A stretch of DNA of 64,000 bases from Chaunax sp. Z400 (lineage: Eukaryota; Chordata; Actinopteri; Lophiiformes; Chaunacidae), in contig CM075193.1 of assembly GCA_037577475.1 (NCBI GenBank), positions 228,501-292,500 of the forward strand. The letters are read 5' to 3'. The notes beneath the pieces were generated by a model that was not told where the DNA came from, searched no databases, and saw only the letters and a list, made by a program, of their open reading frames with translations. Shown in pieces: positions 39,009 to 51,472 of the stretch; position 1 is the first letter of the stretch; every line of letters begins with the position of its first letter. The translations under genes and the position numbers were made by a program.

Positions 39009-39860
39009 CACACTGAGTTTACAGTGAGTGTTGTCTGCGGTTTGAAAAGTGAAGCCACGCCTACATCAGTGATGCAGGTTTATTAGCAGCCATATTAAAC
39101 TCCTCCCACTGACCTTTGACCCCTCATAGTTAGATGTGGTCTCTGTATAAAGACTGAAATGGAATTAAAAGCCTGACAGAGAAGCAGCTGCAGGTTTCCT
39201 GCTGGATTATATAATCTTTTATTGTATTTATTTATTTATTTTATAAAGGAACGATGTTTGTCACAAAGAGCGTTAAATACAAACAGCACACATACATATG
39301 TGGTGAATTCTTTGAGTGTTAGAGTCGGCTGACACCCAACTATGAAATCTGCTCTTTGTGGGATTTGTGGGATTTTAACATCTCCCACTCCGCCCCTAGT
39401 TTGGTGCTAAAATGGCACGTTCATATGAAACTGTATGTTCTGAACCTCTGTGACTACATCCATGACTGAGGTCAGAAAGAAAACAGGGTAAAGTTTGTGT
39501 CAAAGCATCAGAAACACTACAGGTGATCCAGAAAGAGGAGTGAACCTCTGAAGGCTGGTGAAACGGATGAGTCTAAAATCCAACCTGTGTCTCCCTGTGA
39601 ATCGGTGTGTGTTTATGTTTGGAGGTAAAGGACAGTACGGGGTTGTAAACACACCATCAGTGAACACTGGCCTCAGATGTGATGAATACAGTCCGACCAT
39701 TCTACAGGGTGGTTTTCAGGGAAAGGTCCAGTCCATCCAGTATTTAAATGGGTGCATGAAATCCTAAGTGATGATGTCATATTTGGAGGGGTGTATTGAG
39801 ACTAAACATAATCTGATAGCAGAATGCTAACCTGTTTTGTCTTCTGCTAGCACCCTGCTA

Positions 39861-40265
39861 ACGTCCCAAAGTCAGTTTCACCCAAAAACAGAAACCTTCT
39901 GTTGTGTTTTGGCCGTCCGTTCATACGAGAATGGTGTTTTAAAAACGGGCTCCAGAGGGGTAAACGGGCAAAACGCAACTCTAGATAAAAACAATGCATA
40001 AACGCATACATAGACAGCAAACAGCCTACTATGGCCAGAACAACAACAACAATCAAACGTCTGACTTTTTGTGCAGCAGACTGTCTAATTTATTATCCCA
40101 ATTATCCCAATGGAGATTTGCTGAATCACCACTGTGATCTTATTCTGTGGTTTTTACACCACCAACTACTGCCTGGCGTACAGACTACAGTGTTTTCAGT
40201 TGTGTTTGCAGATCTGTGTACGGGGATCGTTTCAGAAACGATGCCGTGTGAACAGGGCCTCAGTT
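39861..40265. mobile_element. Possible non-autonomous DNA transposon
   Basis: The left edge has TTTTGGCCGTCCGTTCATAC and GGTGTTTTAAAAACGGGCTC. The right edge has CGATGCCGTGTGAACAGGGC, whose reverse complement resembles the left edge (GGCC, GTTCA-ACG). Such ends are common in fish non-autonomous elements derived from DNA transposons. No ORF is conserved. Confidence 0.4.
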
Positions 40266-41048
40266 TCAGCATCACTTTTTTGCTTTTCGGTCACAATATC
40301 CATCTAAATGTTGACAGTCCTGGTTCTGAGAGTCACAGTGGTTTCTGACATGTTTACTTACACGTGATGTAAACTACGTTTGAAATGCATTTAAATGGGG
40401 GATATTTCTGTCATGAGGTTTCCATGGTAACACATATGTCCATGTTGAAAGAAGGGATGTGATGCAGAGAGGAGAGAGAGGGAGGAAACAGTGGGAGGAA
40501 ACAGAGACGCTCTGTGTTTCCTAGTGTTCAGAGATGATGGTTGTAAGAGAAGATCAGAGCGTGGATTTATCCATGTGTGTTTTTTGGTCCATTGGTCCGT
40601 TGATTTATTTATGTTACCATGGTAACCTCTAAATGCATTAGCAGTTAACCTTTCTCGGCTAACCCAATTAAACAGGGCAGAGACGCTGTCTGTGCTGCAG
40701 ACCTTTAAACCTGTCAGGAGAGATTTGCTGGGATTATTTTATGTTGAGTATGTCGACTACGTTTAGGAACCAACATCGCTGAACTGAACTTCACATCTGT
40801 CCAACCCAGAGGTAGATTTAAATCTGCTGCTGCTTCACCTCAGGCCATAATTGCACAGGAAGAGCCGGAACTCTTCCTCTCGTTGTGATTGGCTCTCAGA
40901 CGCTGCTGGTCTCGTAACAAAGCTGACAGGGAAAGATAATAACACGTCTGTCTGTAGACTGTTGGTTAGCAGTCACTGTCAGAAGGATTCAGCAGCTCCT
41001 GCTGAAGTCTGGACAATGTTGAATCGTAACCTGGGACTGGTGTGAAAG

Positions 41049-41165
41049 GTGTCCTGGTTCTCTGAGCCCTGGTATGAAAGGTGTCCTGGTTCAGCCTCTG
41101 AGCCCTGGTGTAAAGGGTATCCTGGTTCTCTGAGCCCTGGTGTGAAAGGTGTCCTGGTTCTGCCT
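41049..41165. repeat. 36-39-bp minisatellite, about three copies
   Basis: Units share TCCTGGTTC, CTCTGAGCCCTGGTGT and AAAGG. Confidence 0.8.
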
Positions 41166-41735
41166 GTTCCCTCCTGTGGACGGCAGCGTCTGGAGGCCGA
41201 CGTTGAGTCGCTGCATTTGATGCTGTTTGAGTTTGATGGCGCCGGATCAGCTGACTGTTGCTGGCCTACATATATTGCTGCAGAGGGGAGAGTGTGATGG
41301 ATGACTTCCTCATCCAACACACACACACACACATCCTATATATACACCTGTGTGGGCGTGACTTAAGGATGTTTCTGGGACACATTTTCGGACCCGTTGA
41401 CTGGGGACAGAAGTCAGGGGTCTTTATTGCGGCAGTAAAAATGGCCTGATGATGGAGTTGAGTATTTTCTTTTGTGATACTGCATCGATTCTCAGAGTGA
41501 TCAATCAGAGGTGATGTCATCACCGGCGTCCATCTGTCTGTATCAAACTCTATGTGACAGATTTCATCTCAGGAGGGGCGGGGCCTGTAGCCGTAGAACA
41601 CATCAAATCGTATCCAGGAATTTTTCACCTTCAGCTGTTTGAGATTTTTTTTTTTTATTAAAGTGACTGTTGGGCCTCGGGGAGGAATGTGATCCACTGA
41701 CTGTAAATAATAGTTTAGAGATTGGAGGCATTTAG

Positions 41736-41850
41736 TGGAGGGTCGGCCCAGAGATCCAAATCAGGATCCAAATCATCCTGATATCACAAGAACTACTGAA
41801 CTGATTTCCACTAAACTTGGTGGAGAGGTGGGGCCCAGGTCAGGAAGACC
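41736..41850 (+). repeat. Dispersed repeat family F, short copy
   Basis: Contains ATCCAAATCAGGATCCAAAT, CAAGAACTACTGAACTGATT and AAACTTGGTGGAGAGGTGGG, blocks of a very common teleost repeat also seen near 58944 and 60079 and inverted near 44490. Confidence 0.55.
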
Positions 41851-42238
41851 TGTGACGGATTGCTCATTCAGATCGTTTTGACTTTATTTGACATTTCACA
41901 GTATGTTCAAAGGGGAGAAAAAGCCGCATCACATTCCTCTGGTCTTCTCCAGTGGGACGTCCTGTCTCTGTTTGTTCTCTGTGAGGTCGGCCGTGTCATT
42001 CAGGAACAAAGTCGAGGTCATCAACAGGAGAAAAGAAGGAATCAGTCAGCTGATACTGATATTACATGATTTTCACTGCTGTACAGACGGATACTGATGA
42101 ATATCTATAAATGTGTCAGAGATTCTAGAGGAAACGGCTTCCTTCGTTTTCAGCTTTCATCATCTGAACATGAAAACCCACCTAAACCCTCCTCTTTCCT
42201 CCTGGTGCATGTTTTTATTCTAGTGTGCTACAGTCTGG

Positions 42239-42297
42239 AGTGTGTAGGAGTGTGTAGGAGTGTGTAGGAGTGTGTAGGAGTGTGTAGGAGTGTGTGT
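42239..42297. repeat. 10-bp tandem repeat, six copies
   Basis: Six nearly perfect copies of GTGTAGGAGT. Confidence 0.95.
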
Positions 42298-43030
42298 TGT
42301 ACTCTTGAAGGAGAGGTGAGAGCGGTGGCTGCAGAGCGGCCAGCGTGGGAGTTGGAACTCTGCTCGGGACTCTGCTGGGTTGCCATGGTGTTGCCATGGT
42401 GAACAATTATTACTTGAATGGTGAAGTAGTGAAACCTACTAAAGACGCAGAGATCCTTCTGACAGAATGACGTCTCTGCTGCAGATTCAGAGTGCGGCTG
42501 CTGTTCCTGCCTTTGAAGCTCCGCCTCCTCCGGTTCTGGACGCTTCAGAGATCCGGTGAACCTGTTTGATCCATCTTTGTCTAAATACTGTTCCTCGTTT
42601 TGTTCAGTCGTTTCTTTCATAAGTCGAAGCTTCAGTCGATTTGAGAAGCGTGTGATAATCTGAGTCTGATGATTTGATTGATGCATAACTGATTTAAGGA
42701 GGGACTTATTTTAAATGATCTCCTAGCGCCTGCTGTGTTGTCCTTCTGACAGTCCATCATGGATCCTGGTTTTATTTATGGCAAAAACTAAAACGGCTAA
42801 ATCTGTTTGTTTGTTGTTTTTTTTTACCATAAAACAACAGTTTTCATCTTCAGATTAATGAAGCCATATTTAGGCCTGTCACAAGTATTACATACTGGTT
42901 TGGCTGGTTTTCATTCATTTGTATGACAGGGCTGGATTACACAAAAATGTCATATCTCATCATTAGTTCCACGTCGTTTTCCACCATTTGATGTTTGACT
43001 GGCGCTCCTTGATGATGTCATCTGGTGTCT

Positions 43031-43230
43031 TTTAAGGCCCATTTATGCTCATTCATGCTGCGTTCATTTTTTCCGTCTTTGGTCACGTTTTCTGGAAGCT
43101 TACAGAAGCAGAAGAAACGGATCAGGACCGCCGGAGATCATTGGGGGCAGTGTTGTCACGACAAATGTGTTTCTTTCTTCTGGAAAAAATTATCCATTCA
43201 CATGTGGCGATTTAATGACCACACAGACTC
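43031..43230 (+). repeat. Dispersed repeat family E, copy 1
   Basis: Shares with 55563-55775 the ordered blocks AAGGCC...TTTATG or TTTGTG, TGCGT-CATTT, TTTTCTGGAAGCTT-CAGA, GACAAATGT and TTTAATGACC. Non-coding; probably an old DNA-transposon derivative. Confidence 0.5.
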
Positions 43231-44489
43231 TATCCCTACCAACAATAATCTGTGCTATTGATCCGTGTGTCAATGAGTCACATAATAGTGCATGGCTGAT
43301 GCTAATGCTAACACCTACGGGTCTTTGTGCTGTGATTCTGCTTCGTCCTGGAAACAAACTGCTTCAGGCAGGAGGGGGGGAAAAACGAATCACTGTCAAT
43401 AAAACATTTAAAAAAATAACTAAAAAAAACTTTTTTTTAAACTCTAAAACTAATAATACTGTAAACTGATGAAGTGTTTCTGTTGTTTTCACCATAAATG
43501 TAATTCTGATCTCTTCTGTTCGTATTCTTACACATGTAGATGAGAATGATTCTTCGTCATATCTCCGTTCTCTTCTCCTCCTCTGTGTGAACCGTCTGTA
43601 ATTCGCTGTCAGTAAAGTTTTTCATTCTCTTAAGGCTCCAGCCAAGAGTCTTTGTGCCGCTGTCGGCCGCTTGACGAGTGGGCTTCAACACAATGCATGC
43701 TGGGACAGCCGTAACCATGGTGATCTGTGGTTTTGACTTGATAATGTCAGTGAGAGAGAAGAAGAAAAGATGCAGCATAATTCACTGGAGAAACGTTTGT
43801 GTTTTGCATCTGAAGCCAGATCAGTGCTGAATGTTAGAGCATTTCATTTTATAGTCAATACTGGACTAAAATACTAATACATGTAGAAGAATAATCGACT
43901 GTGGAGGACGCTTGATTTTGAACAGGGACCTGTTGGCTTTAGCTGCAGTCTGTTAGCATGAAATTATAGCCAACAACAGCACATTTAATGTATTTAAAGC
44001 TACAGTCTGTAAGACTGAGACTAGCACGGATGTCCAGGTCCCTCCCCCTTCATCTACGCTGACGCCTGGAGCTAACGTTAGCGGATATGCTAAAGTGGGC
44101 GCTGGCTGCAGACGTGGAAATCATAACAGCGGTGCTGGCTGCAGACATGCTAACGTTAGCTGTGGATAAAAATAAAAATAAAAATGCCACTCAGATTATG
44201 TAATGTTTGTAGCCGTGGTAACTCATGATTGTTGTGAGCATGCCTCGCTGTGCGTGTAACTTCAATCCGTCGTCGGGAATCTTAAAATCTGCTGCAGTCA
44301 TCAGTCGACCAATAGAGAAACAAGCTTTTAAAGATCAGCTAAACAAATACAACAATAAATAGACAAAAAAATAGTTCTGCTCAGCAGCATCCAGGTTCTT
44401 TAATACGTTGTTTCTGTTTCAGTCTGTTCAATGTGACATGATTCATTATAAGTAGTTAGAAGCTAAAATCTAAAGCTTAGCTAAAACCC

Positions 44490-44645
44490 CCCCTTTAAAA
44501 CCATTCTGGATCCAGATGATGATCCGGATTACCACCAAAATCTGAAGGCCTGTTCCTCGGAACGTACCCCAACTCTACAAAATATTCCGTCAGAATCTTG
44601 TCAGAACTGTCTGCTAACAGACGGAGACATTCCTGGCTGAGGTGA
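44490..44645 (-). repeat. Dispersed repeat family F, inverted copy
   Basis: The reverse complement reads CACCTCAGCCAGGAATGTCT, GTTAGCAGACAG, TTTTGGTGGTAATCCGGATC and CATCTGGATCCAG. These match the block order of the family. Confidence 0.55.
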
Positions 44646-45061
44646 TAACACCTACCTGCCTAGCTGGTGAACGTAGCGAAGCATTTAGCAGCTAAATAGA
44701 CAGATTTTCCCTTAGGGGGGTGGAGGAGACCAAAAACGGAGCTAACTATTGGACTCCTCGGGCCATGAATAGGATGATCATGTGACTGTTCACAGCTTAG
44801 ATGTGTTTGTGGGTCATTGTAAAGTTCACCTCCAGCCTGACAACTATTACATCACCGAGTCACAGCACCATGTGAAGACGTCACATCAGCGTATTGACTA
44901 AATGATTGATCGATTGTAAAAATCAATCGCTGTCTTGCTTCGACACTCTTTCCACAGACTGTGTGTGTGTGTTGTCATGGCTCCATGCCTGCCGAGTGTG
45001 TCTATGTGTATGCGCTTTATTGCTTTTGAATGAGTACACATTGTGTTACTTTCACTCTGGT

Positions 45062-45237
45062 AACACACTCACACACACACAGACACACACACACAGACAC
45101 ACACACACACACTCACACTCACACTGTCAGGGTCCTGCTGATGGCGTATTTTTAGCGTAGCAACATAAGCAGCTCCAGCCTGACTGGTTGTTGAGCTGCT
45201 AGTGGGTGGAAGGATGTGCACACATGCACACAATATT

Positions 45238-45284
<47 letters not shown>

Positions 45285-45285
45285 C
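45062..45285. repeat. CA cluster and GT cluster
   Basis: CA runs at 45064-45124 and a GT run at 45240-45284, opposed and 115 bp apart. Confidence 0.85.
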
Positions 45286-45469
45286 TTTTGAGGGAAACAG
45301 AGTTTGGGCCCTGCTGATCTGATTGGTCGAAGTAGACATCAGTGGGCGGAGCCAGATGATTCACCCCTTCGTGGTTCTCAGACTGCATGTTAATAATTCA
45401 TCCTCCATCATTTATCAGGTTTATTGGTAAAAACTACTATTGATCAGCCGTTAATAACCTAATCACACA

Positions 45470-45795
45470 AGAACAGTTTCAGCATCATTGGACGTCCCAA
45501 AAGGACAACGATCCTAAGCAGACCTCAGAGTCCACCAAGGCTTGGTTTCAGAAGAAGTCCTGGATCATTCTAGAGGCCGTCACAGTCGCCTGATTTGACT
45601 CCCTTAGAAAATCTCTGGTGAGATTTGAGGAAGGTGGTTGCAGCAGGTAAACCCAGGAATAATCCAGACCTGGAGGCCTTCGTCCATGAGGAATGGGCTA
45701 AGATTCCTCAGGAACGCTGCCAGAAGGTGGTGTCTGGATATGCATCATGTTTGCAGCAGGTCATAGCAGCTAAAGGGTCTTTAAAGAACTAGAGA
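45470..45795 (+). mobile_element. Tc1-like transposase remnant, C-terminal part
   Basis: The + strand reads, with stops and shifts, like the end of a fish Tc1 transposase: QKDNDPKQTSESTKAWFQKK, a decayed Pro-Asp-Leu-Asn-Pro-type block near 45585-45605, LEAFVHEEWAKIPQERCQK-like sequence near 45679-45730, and a 'SGYASCLQQVIAAKG'-like end. It is a different lineage from the remnant at 3125. Internal stops make it a dead copy. Confidence 0.8.
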
Positions 45796-46506
45796 CGCTT
45801 GTCATTAAGGGCGGAATCCTTTCTCTTCCTACTCTAACGAATCATTTCTGTTAATCAATAACTATTTTATCATAGAATATTGGTCTGCTATTGATTTTCT
45901 CTATTGATCGTTTTTCAGCCCAAAACACAAACCTATTAAATTTCCCATGATGAGAAGACAAACATGTATGAAGCTTCAGCCATCAGATGTTCTCTCAATG
46001 AAATCAGGGCAGCTCTAATTTCAGTTTTAATTGATTATGTTTTCTGATTAATGAGTCAAAATGATCGTTAACTCTATGAAATGTTAGAAAATCTCCATCA
46101 GAGGCCGTCAGACCACACTGATGACTGACTGCTGTTTATGCAGAGTCATGGCACTGACTGCAGGATCTGCTGTGTCATTCAGCTGACGCTCTGTTTCCCT
46201 GACTCCTTCAGGGACAGCGAATGCACCGGCTGCAGTTAAAAAAAAAACTTTTTGTTCCAGTCTTCAGTTACAATGAAAAGAATCTATTCCTCACAGATGA
46301 AACTGATTATCAACTGAGTTTTATCTTTAGTCAGAGGGGGTAGAAGTACACACACACACAAGTACAAGTACAAGTACAAGTGCAGTTACTTGTGTAACAA
46401 AGGACTCTGGTAAAAGTAGATAACGGTAGTGTTTACTCGAGTAAAAGTGAAAAAGTACAGGCTCTGAAATGTACTCAAATTACAAAAGTGAAAAGTAGAA
46501 CCCGTG

Positions 46507-46585
46507 ACACATATATATATGTCGGTATATATATTATATATATATAATATATATAATATATATAATATATATAATATATATAATA

Positions 46586-46676
<91 letters not shown>

Positions 46677-46698
46677 AATATATATAATATATATAATA

Positions 46699-46741
<43 letters not shown>
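46507..46741. repeat. AT-rich palindromic tract
   Basis: About 235 bp of TA repeats with regularly placed AATATATA and ATTATATA interruptions. It is almost fully self-complementary and can extrude as a cruciform. Such tracts are often unstable. Confidence 0.95.
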
Positions 46742-46743
<2 letters not shown>

Positions 46744-47593
46744 GAATCTTTCCTGATATGTTTTAATAACATCTCTAACTACCTATTAGACAATAAGGAA
46801 GTAATGAATGTGCCTGTTGTGTCCCATAATGCCTCACTGCCATGCTTCTGATCTTGTAGTGACGTGTTGTGTCCACAGAGAGGCACTCTTCTCCCAGTTT
46901 ACAGATAAACACAGAGCCAATCAGGAAGAGGCTGCAGCCAATAGGAGAGCAGAGTTGTGGTCACATGATGTTGATGCCCGTGCAGAGAGGCCTGCTGCTG
47001 TCTGACATGTTTCCATCAGTCAGTGATGAACTGAGCTGATGTCTGAGTGTTTATGTAATAATCTATAATAAGAGGAAAATACACAGCGGATGAACATCTT
47101 TATAAAAACTAGACTCAGTCAGGAGAACGAACATGTCTGTTTGTCTAAATAATGAATTAATAATCATAGGAAATAATAAGAGAAAGTGATCTGATGACAT
47201 CACTGATTTGTAATAAAACATATTACATCATAATTAGACATGAAACACAGTTTTTACTCGTAACTCTGTCTGATAAACCAGAGTTTCAAACTCTTTTAAT
47301 CCATCAGATCTGGGTTATTATGGATATGGATTCTGGATTATTTGACGTTTTACATCAGCATCCAGCAGCGCTGCACATCCCCTGTCAACACAAAGCATCA
47401 ATCGACTCTCATCATTGTAGAGAGGTTTTCATGTGGTTCCTGTTGACCCCACAAATCTTAAACTCCTGGGATCATGTTCTGACTTTTGTTGGCCATCATC
47501 TCACTGGAAAGTGATGTCCGGTGATGAAGAGCGATAACTAACTCAAACCTCTAACTCAAACCTCTAACTGTTCTCTGTTTTGTGTCTCTGTAG

Positions 47594-47721
47594 GTCGTGG
47601 ACGAGCTCCGCCGTCCTCCGGTCAGATCTGCTCTGAGAGTGTGTGGTTTGAGCGTCCCGTCGCCAACGGCAGCAGGCAGCAGGTGGGAGGACTCCGGGGG
47701 AGGAGTCACGGAGAGGCCGAG
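47594..47721 (+). other. sptbn1: sptbn1 exon 2, 5' UTR part
   Basis: Begins after the acceptor TTTTGTGTCTCTGTAG and runs 128 bases to the start codon. The frame is open through it, but no ATG occurs upstream of 47722. Confidence 0.8.
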
Positions 47722-47869
47722 ATGACGTCGGTAGCGGCAGAGTTCGAACACATGGAGATCCAGCAGCAGTACAACGACGGCGTCAACAACCGCTGGGATG
47801 CAGATGAGTGGGATAACGAGAACAGCTCAGCTCGCCTGTTCGAGCGCTCACGTATTAAAGCCCTCGCAG
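47722..47869 (+). CDS. sptbn1: Beta-II spectrin (non-erythrocytic), first coding exon, standard start
   Basis: Beta-II spectrin pairs with alpha-II spectrin to form the actin-bound skeleton under the plasma membrane. It binds actin through two N-terminal CH domains and ankyrin through a spectrin repeat. This exon encodes the 49 residues before the CH domains: MTSVAAEFEHMEIQQQYNDG then VNNRWDADEWDNENSSARLF then ERSRIKALA. The block IQQQY-D-VNNRWD-D-WDNENSSARLFERSRIKALA is nearly identical to mammalian SPTBN1, with one extra residue. ATG has G at -3. The donor GCAG/GTAGG leaves phase 1, fitting the expected next residue Asp. Only this start of a roughly 2,360-residue protein is in the window. 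Confidence 0.95.
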
Positions 47870-47877
47870 GTAGGATG

Positions 47878-47960
47878 GGTGGATGGATGGATGGATGGGT
47901 GGATGGATGGATGGATGGATGGATGGATGGATGGATGGATGGATAGATGGATGGATGGAT
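47878..47960. repeat. (GGAT)n tract next to the sptbn1 donor
   Basis: About 20 imperfect GGAT or GGGT units starting about 8 bases past the exon 2 splice donor. Open frames of Met-Asp-Gly-Trp are artefacts. Confidence 0.95.
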
Positions 47961-48302
47961 TCTTCAGGAACTTGGGTTTGAAGTTGTAAGAAGTTGATGT
48001 GATTCTGTTTTCCTGTTGTTCTGAGGTCGATTTGAGGTTGACTCAGTTTTCTAGCTCTGATGGAATAATGATGGTTTGAAGCAGGAAAAAGACAAACAGG
48101 CTGATATAAATCAACTTCCTGGTACATAGTGGCTCAGATTGGAGCGGGTCAGTTTTCATACAACGTAATCGTCATTTTCACGCCTGGCACCCACTTTGTT
48201 TGTTGTTGTATCCATCTGTGCGTCCATGTTAGCGTTGGTGTTAAAATGAGGAGTGTTCAGCAGCATTGTTGGAGCATTGAGGCAGCAGAAAGTGATCGAA
48301 CC

Positions 48303-48832
48303 ATTGACCAACAAAAACTTGGTCTAAAGTCAATGCTGCAGTATTTTTACTGGTATTTAAAGAATACATCAGATGAGCCTACATAGACAGCTTCACAACA
48401 CATGTACACTCTGATGGTTACACACTAGTGATGCACAGATCGGCTCTGACATCATCACATTTTCATACACCCACCTGAACCAATGATTTTCTCTGATTTA
48501 GAGACTCAAACCCTCATGGAAATTTGACGTCACCTCTAGAGGTGCCTCAGGATTTATCAGGAGGACGTCTGTTCTACTCCAAACTGTTTCACTGTATGAA
48601 CCTGGACTGTCTGTGGGACCTTTAGGATGTGTAAAAGAACACAGAACATTAATTAACATTACATCCTGCGGGCGTGTCTCAGATTTAAATCATTAAGCTG
48701 CTGTGCATTGTGGGTAAATGTCACAGGCGGCAGAGACTCACTTATGGTTTCTGCTGCTGGAGGATCGCTGCAGGTGATGTCATCAATATTCTCATTAATG
48801 ATGGGTTATTTCAGCCACCTGCAGCCCATCAG
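48303..48832 (+). repeat. 530-bp dispersed repeat family C, copy 2
   Basis: Inverted relative to 7509-8040, with the same ends. It carries ATGCTGCAGTATTTTTACTG, ACTCTGATGGTTACACACTA, CACCTCTAGAGGTGCCTCAG and GGATTTATCAGGAGGACGTC. It has one GAACCTGGACTGT block where copy 1 has three, and an extra stretch near 48762-48796. Differences between copies are many small changes, so the insertions are not recent. Confidence 0.75.
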
Positions 48833-49034
48833 CTATTAATGAGAATGATCATTTTTCTGATTGATCTGCAGATTGATCGGCTGCATCACTAGACCTATTA
48901 TACACACAGGGATGTGCAGCAGCCCTCCTCCTCCTCCTCCTCCTCAGTTAAATATGGCTGACTTTGAACCTGTTTAAAAGCTTCTGCTTTTAATTGATCG
49001 CCGATCACTCAATGATCTCTATTGTTGCACACAT

Positions 49035-49316
<282 letters not shown>

Positions 49317-50423
49317 TTAACAGGTAGGGGGCGGAGCTTGTGTGAGAGTAGTGATCAATGGTTAAAATTCTTCATCAGTCTAAAACCTCTGCTGTCCTAC
49401 ATACACCTCTATGGTTTATGTGACAGTAGAAAGACTTAAGGATAAAATAAAGTTCTTGTTATTTTTTGACATGTTGTCAGAATAATTCACCTGTTGTGGA
49501 GCAACTGGGGGGGGGGGGGGTCCTCAGGATTTGATGCCTGTTTGTTGCTGATTAACTTTTGGTCTGTGGGATCAGAAACATGATGCTGAGACCTGAACAT
49601 CTACTGCTGTGTGTTTACACCTCCATATGATATCCTGGAAACAGAAAACCAGTGGTCACCATGGAAACGAAGGCAGAGCTACTGACAGGAAGTAGGAGGG
49701 AGAGGGAGAAGGAAGAGGAGAGGGAGTGTCATCTATATTTCCTGATTTAAATCAAAGTTTTGTAAAGAAGCGAAGTGAAACTGAAAGTAATCGATTTCAA
49801 ATCAGTTCTGTCTTTTAATTGGTTGTAAGTAAATTATTGATTAATTACTGACAATTATCAGTATCTGAAGTGTATTGATGATCGACTGGAGGAGAAAACA
49901 TTGAGAAAATCTGGACTAAAATGAAGTCGACGCGGTCAGTGATCAATAATTAGAACCAGACGACCCCCCCACACACACACGCACACACGCACACACACAC
50001 ACACATACACACAGAGGAGTGTGTGACTTCCTGTTTTGAGGACCAGATGGAGGAATTCCAGGAATGTTGGAGCGTCTGAATGTTTGTGGTTTTCCCAAAG
50101 TGAAAGTATAGAATCTTCTTATTCTCTCCTCCTCCTCTTCTCCTCTTTTTGTTTTTTTCATCTCAGTCTCTCAATTTTTTTGATTCTCCGTTCTTTTCTT
50201 TCTTCATTCATTCTTAGTTTCTTCTCCTTTTTAATTTCTTTCTGTCTTTCTTTCTTTCTTTCTCTCTCTCTTCCTTCCATAAATTAGTTATATACATCAT
50301 AGTAATGATTCAAACATGGCTGCTGTTGGTCTTGTTGTTTGCTGCTCTGACCTCACAGGAATGTTAAAGTGCGGTCAGGAGGGTGAGGCGGCGTGTCAGT
50401 GTGAAATTCACCACAGCAGCGAC

Positions 50424-50600
50424 ACAAGTTTGGACCCTGAAAGCAGCAGTTTGGACCCTGAACGCACCAGTTTGAACCTTGAATGCACCAGTTTGAACCC
50501 TGAACGCACCAGTTTGAACCCTGTATTCAACAGTTTGAACCCTGAATGCACCAGTTTGAACCCTGAATGCACCAGTTTGAACCCTGAATGCACCAGTGAG
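50424..50600. repeat. 21-bp minisatellite, eight or nine copies
   Basis: Units contain CAGTTTGAACCCTGAATGCA, with AACGCA and TTCAAC variants. As 21 is a multiple of three, the + strand reads as repeated Thr-Ser-Leu-Asn-Pro-Glu-Cys and the minus strand stays open too. No evidence that it is translated. Confidence 0.9.
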
Positions 50601-51098
50601 ACCCCAGTTAATGTTAAAACTTTAGTTTCAGCAGCTCTTCACACAGGAAAGCGTGACATTAGGTGTTTCCCTGAGGCGACCATGTTTGTTTGACTGCTGC
50701 AGCTGGATGAATGGTGCGTTTGGTTTGTCGGCGCGGGCCGCCCTGAGGGGCTGAGCCACGAGGAAGCCAGCTGACGATCAAGTGGACAGAACATGAAGAA
50801 GAGCTCAGACAGTTTGGATGAGCTGCAGAAATGTCTGACTCTATCTGAGACTATCTGAGCTCAGAGGCCACGCCCATCCAATCAGAGCTCTCGTTTGCGG
50901 TAAAAGTCGTGAATTCGTCGAAGCGTAGAGTGTTTAAGATCGTCTCTGTGACCTTTGACCCGTTGGTTAAGACACAGAAGTCTCTGTGAGCTGATCAATG
51001 ATTATGGATCAGATCGACTTTATCTGTATGTCACACATTCTTTCATTTAAGGGTCACATGACACATGTTTGTTCCACGTATTGTCTCAGTTTGGTGAC

Positions 51099-51112
51099 GT
51101 GTGTGTGTGGGT

Positions 51113-51147
<35 letters not shown>

Positions 51148-51472
51148 TGTGCGTGTGGGTGTGTGCGTGTGTGGGTGTGTGCGTGTGTGTGCGTGTGGGT
51201 GTGTGTGTGTGCGTGTGGGTGTGTGCGTGTGTGCGTGTGTGTGTGTGCGTGTGTGGGTGTGGGTGTGTGCGTGTGTGTGTGTGCGTGTGTGTGTGTGCGT
51301 GTGTGTGTGTGTGCGTGGGTGTGTGTGTGTGCGTGTGTGGGTGTGTGCGTGTGTGGGTGTGTGTGTGTGTGTGCGTGTGTGTGTGTGGGTGTGTGCGTGT
51401 GTGGGTGTGTGTGTGTGGGTGTGTGCGTGTGTGTGTGTGCGTGTGTGTGTGTGTGGGTGGGTGTGTGTGTGG
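51099..51472. repeat. GT array with GC and GG steps
   Basis: Mixed GTGTGT, GTGCGT and GTGGGT steps over about 375 bp. The order of interruptions is irregular but some 30-40-bp blocks recur. Gives long artefact frames on both strands. Confidence 0.95.

Noticed and set aside
46808..47005. 65-codon frame with a possible acceptor (TGTCCACAG) before it, just upstream of sptbn1 exon 2
   Set aside because: Sequence is not conserved spectrin sequence, and there is no matching donor before the stop.
47641..47721. N-terminal extension of the sptbn1 start (27 codons upstream, in frame)
   Set aside because: It begins with GTG, no ATG is present, and the family starts at the ATG at 47722.
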